From Centrapalus pauciflorus (taxonomy: Eukaryota; Streptophyta; Magnoliopsida; Asterales; Asteraceae): a stretch of 64,000 nt of DNA. Where the stretch lies: the NCBI GenBank assembly GCA_020465985.1, contig JAANYP010004771.1, positions 438,932-502,931 on the forward strand, read 5' to 3'. This document shows positions 10,400 through 23,401 of this stretch, piece by piece. A program made the translations under genes and the position numbers. The notes beneath the pieces were generated by a model. The model searched no databases. It was not told the DNA's origin and saw only the letters and a program-made list of their open reading frames with translations. Position 1 is the stretch's first letter, and every line of letters starts with the position of its first letter.

Positions 10400-12276
10400 A
10401 TGGGCTGCTTCTCCGTCTTTCCTTGCTTCACCACTTCCAAGCATCGCAAATCAGCCACTTCTTCATCTTTTGTATATCGGGTACAATCCTTTGATCCCAT
10501 TCCAATCCTTGATATCTTTTTCCTAATTCCCACTTTTCGTTGAATACCTGTTTCAGGGAAATGACAAGAATCGCGTCGTCACATCACCCACACAAGAATC
10601 ATCAAATCTTGGTTACTTCCTCAGGTAATTTTATGATTTTGATTTCTAATTTTATTTGCAGATTTACTTTATGTTAAATGAAGCATAAATTTTAATCATG
10701 ATCAAGCTTTTTATATCAATTTGTGTCTCTTTGAACCGTTGCTGCTTGCTTGTTTTATTTTCTTGTTATTCAACTTGTAGAGATAATAGTGAAGATCATC
10801 TGGTCAATAACAGCGACAATAAGGCTGTTACGATAGTTTTAGATGTTGACACCAATGCAGATATCTCAATTGAAAAGGATGAAATTCTTTCAGTGGAAAG
10901 TAACAAGGATCCGGAGACAAATGTTAAGGAGGAGAGTGGAAAATTAGTACTTCTTGGGCAAAGTGAAAATGGAAAGGACAAGAGGGAGAATGAAGACGAA
11001 AAACAAATCGGAAAATTGGGACATCTTGTGCAGATTATGAATGAAAAGGAGAAAAAGAAAGAAAAACATCAAAATGTAGAGGTTCATGTGGAATATGAGC
11101 ACCAAAAGGAGAGAAATAAGGAATTGGAAGAAGAAAATGGAGTTTTTCATGAGGAAATTATGAATGAAAATAAGATAGAGAAGGAAAAGAAAGAAGGAAA
11201 TCAAAGTTCAGGAGTTCAAGAGGTGCTTCAGAATCAAAGAGATGCACAGAAGCAAACAAAAACAGTAGAAAATAAACATGAGGTTCAAAAACAAGCCTTC
11301 TCTGATTCTAGTGTTTCAAGCTATATATCTTATCCACCAATGCATAGATACCATAATTGTGTAATCACTGAAGACGAAGATCAAGTGTTGGTTCAAGAGG
11401 ATTCATCTGAGTCCTTATTTTCTTTGTCAATCAATCCAAGGAGGCAATCAAAGTCTTGTCCAGTGGAAGTCAATGATGATAAAGAGGTTAACAGTCCACT
11501 GAAAAGCAGCTGTTCGCCCGAATTGAATGCAAAATCAATTGGGTTTTCTCCTAATGGAAGTGACCATAATCAAAGCGTTGATTCTTCGCTGAATCCAATT
11601 GAGAATCTTGCTCAATGGAAGACTTTAAAGACAAGACCTATGCCTACTCCCAATCACGACCAAGAAAAAGAAAATGTTTATCTAGAACAAGAAAAAACCC
11701 ATATTATAACATTGTGCGATGACCCTGTTTTTAAAGTTTCGGATCGGAAGGGGAAACTAAAAACTGACAGTGCGGTAAATACAAGCCTTTCAAGTTGGTT
11801 GATTGAACCAAAGAAGACACCAACAGTAAGCAAGACAGAGAGTCAATTTTCAACAGGGGATTCATACCCTTGTTCTGATGGTGCAACTTCCTGGAAGAGC
11901 ATTGAAGACAGACCTATTTTAGGAGCTTGGACCATTGATGAAGTGAAACAGGTATCTGCAAGATCATCTCCAAGAAAGTCGCCATGTCGCAACCCTGATG
12001 AGACACCAATCATAGGAACTGTCGGGAGTTATTGGAGTCATACTGGACTAGCTGCTACAGATTCTTCAAGCTCTTGCTCATCTCCTTTAAGAATGTCAGG
12101 AAAATCAAGAAGATGCAGGGAGGTAATAGCCAAATAGTTTAAAGTTGCAATAAATTCATATTAAGTGAAAGTTACACATGTTTCTAATCAATTTATGTCG
12201 TCTTTTGTAGAAGAAAGCATCTAGCTGTCACTCTTCTCCCTTGAAGAGAAGGTTGGGGAGAGCATTGGACGAATAG
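10400..12276 (+). CDS. JASON: JASON-like protein (male meiosis)
   Basis: Exons 10400-10480, 10557-10624, 10781-12122 and 12211-12276 join in phase to 518 aa. Introns are GT-AG. The N-terminus MGCFSVFPCF resembles the family's MGCF start, which could be myristoylated. The middle is a long acidic, Lys/Glu-rich, low-complexity region. Conserved blocks follow: a RYHNC...DEDQ...ESLFSLSI stretch, a NP(I)ENLAQWK stretch, and near the C-terminus DRPILGAWTIDEVKQ, SPRKSP and PIIGTVGSYW. Arabidopsis JASON (At1g06660) keeps an organelle band between the two spindles in male meiosis II; its loss gives unreduced pollen. A CT-rich leader (about 10321-10350) precedes the ATG. This ATG was chosen because it gives the MGCF start and is the first to splice in frame. 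Identity is confident; the role is inferred from the family. Confidence 0.88.
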
Positions 12277-14971
12277 TGCTTCTTAAATTGCGTTGGGGCA
12301 ACTTCAAAAGTACAGTCATCTACACTTTATTTATGTGTCGCAATCTTTTAGATCGAATGATCATATACTGATTGAATAAATGGGATGATGGTTTTTTCAT
12401 CTCCGGTATTTGTTATTGCTTGTGAATACTAAAACAGGTTTATGTGTATTCTCAATTTTGCTTCTTGAAGATTATATATAAGAACTAATGTATTCAGTCT
12501 TGTTAATATCCAAATATCTAATATCTATGCATTACAAGAAAAAAATTTTGTTTGGCATATCTCTGAGGCGAAATAGCTATTGATGAATTAACAATTGAAA
12601 CATCGAGGGTCAATGTTTTTGAAATAGTTTGTAGACTGTAGATGATGATGTGAGAGATACTTGTATGACCAATCTTCGACATTATGCCACTGAATTGAAG
12701 GTTTCTAAACTCAACAAATTGTACTATATAAGGGTTTTTGAAAGTGTTGAAACCAAACCATGGAAATCTTAGTTCTGGATCCAGATTTTCTAGATTTAAA
12801 TATAATTTCTGTTTCCTGTCAATTTTCTAATTTCTCTTCAAACAAAATATCATGTTAAGTTGGTTAGGTTCATGTTCTGTACATAATGTAGTAGTTTGAT
12901 GCTCCAATCTTTCTGAATCATCGTGATAAAACAATGTTTGATGATTTTTAGGTTGCATATATATGGTGTTATTCTGTGTAAGTGGTTGGTGTGCAATACA
13001 ATTTGATTGACTGAGTATATTATTGTTTCCAAAGTATTCATGGTATTTGTTTTGAAGTTGATGGATAAAAGTGATCATTTAAAGGCAAGCCACATATTTA
13101 ATCAAACAACTTGATTTTGTTATGCTGAATCTCTAGCGCCAGCTAAATCCATATGAGATACATTTATGTATTGTGTTCGAGTAATATACCTTTTCCTCGG
13201 GCCATTGAACATCGTTTTCTTTTTCCTTTTTTCATTCGTAGAGTTATTGTAATAAATCAAAAACCGCTAATTCTTGTACAACGTGACTACTATCATTTTG
13301 TTTGCAACACAAGTCTTGCCCAAGCCCATTGATATTTTCACAAGTTGTGAATGCTCAACCTTAGCGTTCATGCAACATATGAAGCCTTTAATCACACATA
13401 TGGTAGTGTATCTAGGACGTGTATAATAAAATAAATCAGAACTTGTGAATACCAAGATTTTCTAGCTAAAGAAGCCACCAATTCGAGCCTAGGCTCATGC
13501 CCTTTAGAAATTAGAATTCGGATTTCTGAACAGAAATTGGTGAACTAAGTTTTGGTAGCGTGATACAGTTAGCTCTTATGAAGTTAGTTTTGGAGTTAGG
13601 ATTTCTGAGTGGGACATTCTAATCAGCAAATATGACCGGGCATTCTGAATGGGAATTGGTGAAGTTCAAAAGTACAGTCCTCTTCGCTAATATATGCAAA
13701 ACGTTCTCTCCCACATCACCAAGATATGGGGGCATTCTAATCGGCATACATGACCAAAGAGTGACACCTAACAGAATTCGAAGCTATATCAATCCTTGGT
13801 GAAACCTTAGAGTGGAGCCGGTGCCTGTGATGAAACCCGTGAAACATGATGTGCTTCTGAAGCTCTGAAATGCAAGATTCTCCTTCATCATCACAAAGTC
13901 ATATACCAAAATAGACATTACAAATTCCAGACAACTCATCAAGATGAGTAATACAAACCGTTTGAAGGTTTCCGTTTTCCATTCTAAGAAGTCCTTAAAA
14001 GGAGAGTGAATGGCAGATGGTAAGAGGTCAAATGCACAAAATTTTAACAGCAGTCATCCCTATCAAGTCAAACAGGGCAAAGTTATGAGGAAATCATCAG
14101 CATACACATTTCCTAAACATCAAAGATATCTTACCTTCAGTCAAGAAACACAACCATCAAGTATCAACCCTTGAATAGCATCTTCAGGTGGTACCATCAA
14201 TAAAAATAAATAAACAAAATAAAACTACTCATAAGAATCATATTGGTGCAATTCCAATTATCATGAGAGATTATGCGCTAATACTAGCAAATTTAATATG
14301 TTAAAAAGCAAAGTTATGTGTTATGATATTCGAAAAAAGCCAACACTTTAGCCTTCAATGGCTGAAAGCCAACACTCATGTGTTGCTGAAAAGGCTAAAT
14401 GCCTGTTGGGTCAAAGACTACCAACGCATGAAACATCTGAACTGGGTCTCTGTAATTCATTTCGCACGTAATCAGTTTTCTGCTACTGAAGATACTAAAT
14501 ACGATCATCAAACCGATCATCAAACCATCTTCAAATCAAAGTTTGATCTAGTGAAAGATGACAATAAACCGAAACGAAAAAACACAAAAAATATCATGTT
14601 ATCTGCTATTAAAGCTCATTGGGGAGCAAGTATTACCGACGGAAGTCTGGAACAGCTAAAATTCAAGTCTGAATCATGACTAATTTTACTACAATTCGTT
14701 CATAGATGTTGAAAGAAATTGCATACAACTGATGGAGTGGCCAAATACTCTCTCTTGGACCAAAACAAATATCAACTACAAATCGTGCACGTCCGATTAT
14801 AAACCCAACTTTCATACCCCCTAATTTTATCGTTGATCTTAGTCTAATCTAGGCAGATCAGATATAGATACCACAAAAATCTAGTGAAAATACTCGCCCC
14901 AAAAGAATTATATATGATTCATCACTGTAGTAGAACAGATCTAAAATGACCCAAAGAAAAAAACTATAAAA
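12277..14971. other. Intergenic region between JASON and the 148-aa gene
   Basis: This contains the JASON 3' region and probable 3' region of the converging minus-strand gene. A short phrase (TTCAAAAGTACAGTC) just after the JASON stop at about 12303 recurs at about 13666. An open frame at 14323-14679 (+) has no recognisable domain and was not accepted. No RNA gene seen. Confidence 0.4.
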
Positions 14972-15418
14972 TCATTCACCGATGATCTTAACTCTCTCTG
15001 AGCGTCGTGTGGGAGTCAATGGCTGAAGAACAGAGTCTCTGTACTTTGAAATCATTGCCATGTTAACTCTCCTCTGCCTTTTAACTTTTGGCTTGGACTT
15101 GGATTTGGAGTTGGATAATAGAGCGTTGGTAGTGAGGATAAGATTGTTGAATTGGATCGGTCTTCTTCTTCTGGTTAGGATTCTTCTTTGTATGTAGGGA
15201 ACACCGACGACTGATCCTGCTGTAACTTGATGGATTGCTTTTACGAGTAGATTGAGACCGAAACAACGAGAAGGGGAAGAAGAAGAAGAAGAATATGGTG
15301 ATTGGAAGGAAGATGAGGAATCAGTGGATGATGCAACGAGGGAATGAAGAGTGATGGATGAATGAGATGGTGAATTTGGAGAAGATGAAGAAGAAGAAGA
15401 AGGGTAACCGGTTTGCAT
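14972..15418 (-). CDS. Ser-rich, basic 148-aa protein of unknown function
   Basis: Single uninterrupted exon that I do not recognise. Residues about 7-50 are Ser-rich low complexity (SSSSSSSPNSPSHSS and similar). A more structured block follows (RCFGLNLLVKAIHQV, about 51-65), then a strongly basic stretch with RRILTRRRRP (about 78-87) and KSKSKPKVKRQRR (about 104-116), and a C-terminus with YRDSVLQPLTPTRRSER. The basic clusters would suit nuclear localisation, and the TPTRR could be a phosphosite; both are inference. It is taken as real because the segment is GC-richer than its flanks, is complete from ATG to TGA, and has a TATA box about 150 bp upstream. It converges with JASON. Confidence 0.6.
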   Translation of the reverse strand: MQTGYPSSSSSSSPNSPSHSSITLHSLVASSTDSSSSFQSPYSSSSSSPSRCFGLNLLVKAIHQVTAGSVVGVPYIQRRILTRRRRPIQFNNLILTTNALLSNSKSKSKPKVKRQRRVNMAMISKYRDSVLQPLTPTRRSERVKIIGE

Positions 15419-15569
15419 TTTGTAAAGCCGGATCTCAATCAGAAACTTGGGGGGCTGATTGGTTGAAGAGAAGAAAAATGGAGGAAGAGGAAATCTCTCT
15501 GGATTGGTGTCTGGTGAATCCGAGAGAGACTGGTTTTGGGTTTTGTGACGATGACCTTCTACTGTACGT

Positions 15570-15585
15570 GTCTATATATATATAC
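15570..15585 (-). promoter_or_regulatory. TATA box of the 148-aa gene
   Basis: On the minus strand this reads TATATATATAGACACGTAC. It lies about 150 bp upstream of the ATG at 15418 and is followed by an ACGT core. The distance suits a short leader. Confidence 0.45.
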
Positions 15586-15599
15586 TCTTTTAACACTTT

Positions 15600-17474
15600 T
15601 TCACATCTTTAATTGTATAAATTTAAAATCTTTTTATTTATATTTTTTAATTATAAAAATTAAAATTTGTATTTCAATTTTTCTTTGTCTTACAAATGTA
15701 AATTGATTTAAAAAAAAACTTTTGAATATCAAAAGTATACAACATTGGTCTTTTTTTTTTTTAAAGGAAAATGCATAAACAAACATTATGTTAACACAGG
15801 ATCTTGTTTTTTAAAATGTTAAATTTCTAATTCTGATTAATATTATAAATTTTTAAATGTTTGAATTTTTATAATTTATCAATTTTATTGATTAAAATAT
15901 TCTTTCCATGATTTTTATTGCATGATCTTTATAATTTTAATTTTTACTGTATCATTTTTCTAGTATGTTTAAATAAATAAAGTAAAGTGTTTATTGTGTC
16001 CTTCATTATTTAAAAAGGATACCCAAAAACAACATTTCTTTCCAAAACCCTAAAAAACATAAATTGGTAATATAATTACACTTTGTAAATATAAAAGGTT
16101 TATAAAAAGACCAAGATCCTATAAAATACAAATGTCATTTATACATAGGAGAGTCCAAACAAGACCACTTCAAATATTTACTAAACGGTTACCTGCAATT
16201 ATATTAGCAAATAAACATATTCCTAAACTTAATGTGTTTAAACTATATGAAATTGTATAAAAGTCTCTCTGATAGCATGCATCTGGTGTTGGACTTTTAT
16301 ATTTTAGTTGGACCTTGACCCATGATTCCTAAAACCTTAAAGGGAGTTTGTTATTGTGAAATGAAATAAAATAAAATAGAATAAAATGTATAAATTATGT
16401 TAATCAGTGATAGTTACACGTGACAATGAAAATGAAGAAAAAAACCAAAGTGCTACAACTTTAGGTCTACATGTTTATTAATATGGTATTTAATGTTTTG
16501 TTTCCTAAGATATAACCTATGAAGTGAAACCATATGATAAGTTCTGTTTTTCAAGATATTCATTCCATTTCCATTTGATACTAGTGTTTGATGTTACAAA
16601 AAACAGTTTATTGTCTTTATCTTTCTATTGAATTGCAAGTTATACAACTTATGCTAGTCATTTATTTATGTAGTCATTGTAGAGTGTATGTCTAATGTCA
16701 TTTGGGACACGATCACTCCACCTTTGGTGAAGGCAAGTCTATTGACGTCTAAGTTCTAACTCCCCCCTACCCTACCAAAATGGGATCTGAGTTTGTTGTT
16801 ATTGTTGTCCCTCGTCTCTTTTTCTGTTCTACAAACACATACAGGTTGAGGTGGCTCGTGAGCCCTAGCTCGCTCCTAATGGTTTCTCTACATGTTCGGT
16901 TACAGATATAGCGCTGGAAGATGACAGTCGGCTCAACCAAGTTATCAAATCCACACAATATTTTAAGGATAGTTATTGGACGTGCCTATATATACATGCT
17001 CCATAGCAACAACATAGTTTGGATTCAAGTATTTGCTCGTATGATCTAAGGAATGGGCCATTTTTAGATCACTGCAAATATCAACCCTTATCGACGTTAT
17101 CAATTTTGAAAGTTGTTTTAGTTATGAAAAGGCGATGATATTGTTAAATTCAATATCTACAAATAAAATCACAATGGCTTTAAATTATCAACCAAGATTA
17201 TAAATGTTGCTTTGTGAAAGTCACTCCTTGTGTCCTATCAGTTTCATCGATAGTAGAAATCGAATTCCATATACAATCCAAAATTGTATCCCATTCAAGA
17301 AAAGGAAGCAACCCAACATCCATCCCCAATGTAGATCAAAACAATCGTCTCTTTTTATTGTAGGCCTTACCTACATATACGTTCCACTCAAAGAAATTGT
17401 ATATATGAATAAGATTGGTTCTTGCCTGTGTTAAATAGTTAGCCTTTGACCTTGAAGTTCATGCGACAAGGAAT
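15600..17474. other. Intergenic AT-rich spacer
   Basis: No gene recognised. The only structured part is a possible SINE tail near 16690-16815, listed separately. An ATG frame at 17204-17434 (+) lacks domains and was not accepted. Confidence 0.4.
16690..16815 (+). mobile_element. Possible SINE 3' fragment
   Basis: A relatively GC-rich block with CTCCCCCCTACCCTACC, then GGGATCTGAGTTTGTTGTTA running into GTTATTGTTGT. A (TTG)n tail after a GGG..TG core is typical of Au-type plant SINEs. No box A/B or flanking duplication could be shown, so this is tentative. Confidence 0.3.
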
Positions 17475-20400
17475 CTACTTCGCCTTGATCCCCGAAGATT
17501 CTCCAACTGCGCTTTCCATTCTCGAGTACCAATCACCAATTTTGGTATGCTCCACCATATCTTTACCAGACTTCAAATAACGAATAGGTCTCAACACCCC
17601 AAAGACAGCTAGATCCGCCAAATTAGGCTTGGAGCCCCCTGATGAAGTAATAATAAGCACAAACTTAATGGCAAAACCGAATCTAGAATAAAGTTTCTTT
17701 TGATTAAAAAATAACAAAAAGGCCTTTGAGTTTCAAAAACTAAATTTGAGGTCCAGCTACCAGATACTCAACCAGCTGAAAGCAAGCTCTTTAATTTTCA
17801 CAAGTAACCAACAATTTCAAGAACTGTGTTTTAAATGCATGCCTATTATTCAGTTGAAGTTGCAATTTGGAGTACTGTAGTGTGTCATAAATCATGATGG
17901 CAGTAATTTGTGCATGCTTCCAAGGAGAATGTAATGAGCGCCTATAAATGAAACTGATGAGATGACTTCAAGTAATATGAAATAAGCATCAACAATAAAC
18001 TGCCAAAATATATCAACACAACTTACCTAGAAACTCTCTGCCATCAAGTGCGTTAACCCAAGTTTCTGCAGCATCATACAAGGCTGCTCTTTCATCAGTT
18101 ATGTTATATTTTTTCTTCAATTTCTTGGACACAAAATACATAGCTGCAGCTCCGGCATATTTCACTGCATATTTCTCAGAGAAGCTGAAGTTACCTGAAA
18201 GTACATAGGCCCAACAACACATTTATGATCACTAGTTTTTATACCCATGCGTCGTGGCGGTGGCAGGAATTAAGAAACATATAGCCCATATTTATTCCTA
18301 ACAAGAAAAAACTAATATTACATGACTTAAATAAAGTTAGAATCTGATGAATATGCAATTAAGTGTGAGAACGATGAGAATCATATAAGATTTGACATGT
18401 AAGCATGATTGGTGCTTGTAACTGCCACAATCTATGTTTTGCCTGTTATACTTGTACCCCTGGCAGTTACAACCAAAACTTAATTACGTGTCAGAGTAAT
18501 GTTCGTCCTCACCGACGCTCACTAGATCCATCCCGTATATATATAAGTAGTAGTTGGTAATGTTTTATGCAATTGAGAGTTGCGCATCATGTGATAAGAG
18601 TTGTACCTATTACTTTCAAGATTATGCAATAGAGGGTTGTACCACATGCAAATATAGTGGCATTTTCGACTTTCAGATGTGTGTTTTATAATACAATATC
18701 GAATATCATATTGAATATCATACAAATAAAGAATACCGAAATGATATATATGCTGTTACACATTCAAAGCAAAACCATTGATGTTTACCGGATATGTTTA
18801 GTTGGTGGACTTTGTTGTGATCCATATCTAGATGGGATTTTAGATTCAACCGGTCTCCATATCTCAATGTCATAGTCATACACATCATTCTCGATAATAC
18901 AGTCGCATAATGGTGCTTCATTGTATCACTATCATCGGTGGAGGTTTTTGGTTTTGATTCTAATGATTTTCTGTTGTAATTGTGAGTTCGCTTCAGGTTG
19001 AGTTTGAGCAATTTGGACCATGTTTTAATCAGGAGCACAAAGTCAATCATGCATCAGAATTATAGTACTTTACGCTATAGTTATTTACAGGTACATAGAT
19101 ATCATTTTTGTTCTTTTTAGGAAAATGTAATATGTGTTTATACGCACATACACACTCTTTATAAACATAACTATTTTCTTCTAAGGAATAGTAACCATGT
19201 GATGTGTCAACAAAATCTGAAAGAAAAAAAAAACTACATCAGTGTGTTAAGAGAATCTGGAATGGCTTGACCAGTTTAAAGACCAAAAGAATCCATCTTT
19301 CAAGCAAAAACTGAAGTTCGTTCCTGATCATTCAAAACATAGATCTGCTTTCATTGGAAGTTCCATAGAAAATCCAGTTCCTGCTTAATAATAAGGCCTT
19401 GCTTGGCTCGTGGGAAAATTGAAGGAATTAAAATTTAAATTATAGTATATAGTATGTTTATTGGTTGATGACTTGAGGTATGGAATTGTGTTTAAGGTTG
19501 ACTAATGGTATGAGTAGTGAAATGTCACGAATCTAAATTCTATTATAAGTAGCTAGAATGATGAATTCCTTCAACCATAGACTTTGATGAAATTTCAACA
19601 AGTTTTACTTCATTCTTTTTGTAATCCAAAAGTTCAAACACACTATAAGTGAATTTCATTTACTTCAAAATTCAATCAGTGAGCCAAAGGAGGCCTAACG
19701 CTGTGTTCTCGAGGGTGGAAAGAAAATAAAGGAGAGGAAAGTAAAAGAAAGAAAATAAATATTTTCTTTCCCTTGGTTTCTCCCCACTTTTGGGAGGAAA
19801 ATTTTAGAGCCAAAAACACTACAATGTCATTCCTTTTCATTTCCTTTCCATCCTAATGAACCAAAAAGAACACAAATTAATTTCTACTTTTCTTGACTCT
19901 TAAGAACACAGCGTAAGAGTAATGATCTGAAAGAAAAATGTTGAGGTGACTGGTATTTAGAAATTTGAAATATGAATTTAAGAGGAAACTGATTCAAATG
20001 GTGATTAGATATTAAATCCAAATAAGGGTGTTTTGACACATGTATACTCTTTCCCTTTAAATTAAGATTCTTATTATATGTTGAAAATAAAAATATCTTA
20101 TTTTGTGTTTTTAACTGATGCATAACAAAGAAACCATCCCAATTAGGTTCAATCCTGGGAAGTAACTCAAACTTGGATCTTTTTTTAAAAGGCTACCCAT
20201 GCTACCACCTGAAAATCCTATACTAGCATCTGTGTCTCAAGTAAACTTGAACCCGTAAATCCGTAATTACTTGACTGGGGCAACACCTTGATACCGCTAA
20301 GCCAAAGGCCGTTTTGGTAACTCAAACTTGGATCTAAAAAAAGCATCTCAAATAATTATGATTAAATAACCAAATTTTGTCGGTTTATGATGCCTTTTAC

Positions 20401-22898
20401 ATTTTATTTATTTCGTTCCAATGGTATCCTTCAATTGTAACCTTGTCAAGTCTATCGGAAATTCAAAATAATTCGGAATGGATTATATTTAATTTTACTT
20501 CTTAAGTTTATAATTTCTAATGGTCAGCATGTTAATTCCATGATTATGGTTTACATCACATGATTCAAGTACAAATAATGTCTAGAGCCTCTCAGCATTG
20601 TCGCTTTGTGCTTTAAACATTGCCTGTTAGTCAGTCCGTTGTATGCTTCTTTTTATTTCTTTTGTGCTGGTCCTTTTAAAATATCCAGCACTTGATATAC
20701 ATTTGCTTATATTCCTCAATCATTTCCATAACTATTGACTTCCACTTTTCTAGTATGCATCCCAGTTGATGAATCAAAGATCACTAGATAGGTGATGATT
20801 TCTATCCAGGAATAGGTGGATCTATGGCAGCATCATTCTTGATTTCTAATGTCACTGGCTTATGATAAAGTGTGATTACAGCAAAAGGTTAGACCTTTTG
20901 ACTATTGGAAGCACAATAAAAACCCTCATTGTCATTCACTTAATTTTCTTCAACCTTACTTCATCCACTGAGGTTCAATTGTTCAAGTGCAACAACTACA
21001 TATTTTACAATCTCTGCTCTAAGACTAAAACAATTTCCCCTGTGATAGTATCTAACTATGTATCTTCCCAGCTTACATCTTCATGTCTTTTATATCTTCA
21101 AAACAAATAAGGTTGATGAACCTATAGATAATTCTTGTAATGATGCTTGTCAAAGAGATGGGTGTTGTAAAAAAACTCACGCTTTAAAGTTGTCCCCTTC
21201 CTCCCAGTAAGAGGTGGATACATGAAGTTTCATGTTGATGAACATATTTGTAAAGAGATTATTGTTGCAAAAAAATTTAAAAGTAATTTTTATGGAGCAG
21301 AGGCAGACCACTAAAGTAAAATCAAAGGGTTCAAAGAGTTATTTATGAACACATAACATTTGCTATCTGATGAAGTGATAGACCGAACGAATCAAGGACA
21401 TCATCAAATGAACACTTATCTATTCAGCTCTCCAGTATTTGCATCTATAAGTGTCCATATATTAATCATATATAGGTGTTGGTCAGTAAAGTTCCTCCAT
21501 ATGAAGAGATAGGCTAAACGAACCCAGAACATTATGCTCTCGATATTTTCATCTATAATTGTCCATATATTGAACATAGATAGTGCAAAATATTAAGTAT
21601 GAAGAACATGTTTATGTGCGATTAGCATGCAGAGACTATATCATCCCACAAACTTTACTATGCCATTGAGTTATAACAAGAAATGCATTAGCATGTCAAC
21701 TGAAGGAAAGAAAATTAAAGATACAAGTAGCAGGGGCCAGCAATGAAACAACATATAGGCATATAGCTAACCATTGCTAGAGATATACTCAAAGGATTCC
21801 AGAGCCTCAGAAGTATTCCGGTAGATGTTTGGTGATAGCATATGCACTAAATGATCATCAACCCACCTACATGGTGTCACTATTCGTTAGCACCATGTAG
21901 CCTTAGCAGCATGTGAAACAAATGTATTTCTTAGCCACTACAAATAGAAGAAAGAACAAACCGACGCCATTTCTTCTCTTCATTATTGTTTGAAACCACT
22001 GACGAAGATTTCATAGAAATTATCTTGTTCCCCATCTGATCAATAATAGCTGCAAGAAACAGTGAAACACTCGTGTTATCTTTAAAGTTTAAACGGCATA
22101 TCAATTCCGTTGCTGCAGGTAAAAGTCATATCAAAATTCAACATAACTTGTTCCAGTAAAGTAAGAGCCATCAATTTATTTTGAATGATCTAAAGGAAAT
22201 ACCTGATGAATCCACCATCGGTTCACCATCCACCACCAATATAGGCACCTTTTTGTACTCGGACCATTTGATTTCCTTCTTACTATATGGATTCACCTCA
22301 ACAACTTTGTATGGTACATCATAGTAATCCAGAAATGCTGAGAAAGCAACATAAAAACCGATTAAAAATAGCATATCATGGCTTCTGTTTACGCAAATTT
22401 CCTTCCAAGCCATATTTGAAACAAACATGGCCATTGTTACATAACAATAGTAAATCATCATGAATGCATTGGGTTAAAAGTATTTGTGATACAAATTCAT
22501 GCGTACAAAGACTCTCCGTTGGGAAACTAGGAGAAGAAAACGACACCTTTAACCTTGTTACAGAAAGGGCAGGCTTCAAACTGGTAAAGCACGACATTCT
22601 TAGGGATTAGATCTGGCTTAAGAAGTTCTTTGGCATACGCCCCTTCTTCCACTAACAATGATGAGGCTCCAACAGCGACGGAAGCAGCCGCAAGACCACC
22701 AAAGGACAGAAAAAATCTAGTAGCACCCGAGTATCCTCCTCTGGAATTGAATCCCATGGATGTTGAAAACCACCGTGGAGAAGAACCGCCGTAAAAGGAG
22801 GCAGCCTGAAAGAGCCTGTTGTATTGTTGTGGTTCGGAAGATGACAATAGGGCTCGGGATAGAGCTGAGGAAGCGGCGAGAGTAGAAGCTCTCCTCAT
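17475..22898 (-). CDS. Prostaglandin E synthase 2-like protein (GST/thioredoxin fold)
   Basis: Exons on the minus strand are 22898-22547, 22337-22203, 22049-21962, 21866-21772, 18194-18027 and 17638-17475. They join in phase to 333 aa, the usual length for plant members. Residues 1-60 are Arg/Ser/Ala-rich, as in an organellar presequence. A hydrophobic segment follows at about 62-83. The glutaredoxin-like domain has the redox motif C110-P-F-C113 (VLYQFEACPFCNKVK) and the glutathione-site stretch KKVPILVVDGEPMVDSS. The C-terminal helical domain ends with GGSKPNLADLAVFGVLRP. Mammalian mPGES-2 isomerises PGH2 to PGE2 and binds heme/GSH; plants have no matching prostaglandin pathway, so the plant substrate is unknown. 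Intron 5 (between exons 4 and 5) is 3.6 kb and holds transposons. The ATG at 22898 was chosen over an in-frame upstream one at 23003 because MRR fits orthologues. Confidence 0.9.
19395..19695. mobile_element. MITE in the PGES2 intron (first of an abutting pair)
   Basis: Flanked by TAA at 19392-19394 and 19696-19698. Ends GGCCTTGCTTGGCTC and GAGCCAAAGGAGGCC are inverted with few mismatches. Length 301 bp. It shares its right TAA with the next element. The Tourist-like (PIF/Harbinger) placement is inferred from the TAA target. Confidence 0.75.
19699..19913. mobile_element. MITE in the PGES2 intron (second of an abutting pair)
   Basis: Flanked by TAA at 19696-19698 and 19914-19916. Its 11-bp ends CGCTGTGTTCT and AGAACACAGCG are perfect inverted repeats. 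Length 215 bp. Purine-rich left arm (GGAAAGAAAATAAAGG) pairs with a pyrimidine-rich right arm. Confidence 0.8.
20162..20335 (-). mobile_element. tRNA-derived SINE with 19-bp target duplication
   Basis: The duplication GTAACTCAAACTTGGATCT is exact at 20162-20180 and 20317-20335. Between them the minus strand carries a 136-bp body with a box A-like TGGCTTAGCGGT close to its 5' end (near 20316). About 45 bp further is a box B-like GGGTTCAAGTT, and the body ends in an A-rich tail (T-run at 20181-20187 on the plus strand). This is the hallmark of RNA polymerase III SINEs mobilised by LINE reverse transcriptase. It lies in the same orientation as the host PGES2-like gene, inside its largest intron. 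Confidence 0.82.
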
Positions 22899-23400
22899 TT
22901 TACCGATTAACCGGAATTTCGGATATATTTCACGGCTACGCGACGGGAGACCCAGATTTCTGCGAGGTTTTACAGCTCGCAATGGTGTTCGACCGTCCGT
23001 CACTCCGTCCGGTCCGACAGTCCGGTTTCATTGAGATGTTACGATTAGGTCCCTATTCTTTCACTTCTCTCAGCTTCCGGGTTTTAAACAACTAAAAAAC
23101 TAGGTTCTGGTATTCAAATTTCATTAAGAAAAAAAAAAAAATTAACTTGAAGATTTTTATGAAAAAAATAACATGAAGTGACAAAAACGTAAAAAATGTA
23201 AATGCACGTTAATTTTTTTTCAAAATAGACCCTATAATAAAATAATAATAGATTATACGTAATACTTTAACTTTTGTTTTTATTTATAAGTTACAATTTT
23301 TTTTGATAGTTATACCTTTTTTTGTTGTTTTACTTTATTAGTCTTTTATAGATGTGTTATACAAATATATTGTTGACTGAGCAAAGAAAAATATAACATG
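22899..23400 (-). promoter_or_regulatory. Upstream region of the PGES2-like gene
   Basis: The 5' leader and core promoter should lie here. The first 140 bp are GC-richer than the rest. No clear TATA box was seen on the minus strand, as is common for plant organelle-protein genes. Beyond 23100 the sequence is AT-rich and featureless. Confidence 0.35.
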
Positions 23401-23401
23401 T

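Noticed and set aside
14323..14679. 118-codon plus-strand frame
   Set aside because: No recognisable domain, no promoter or splice context, and lies opposite the 3' side of the 148-aa gene.
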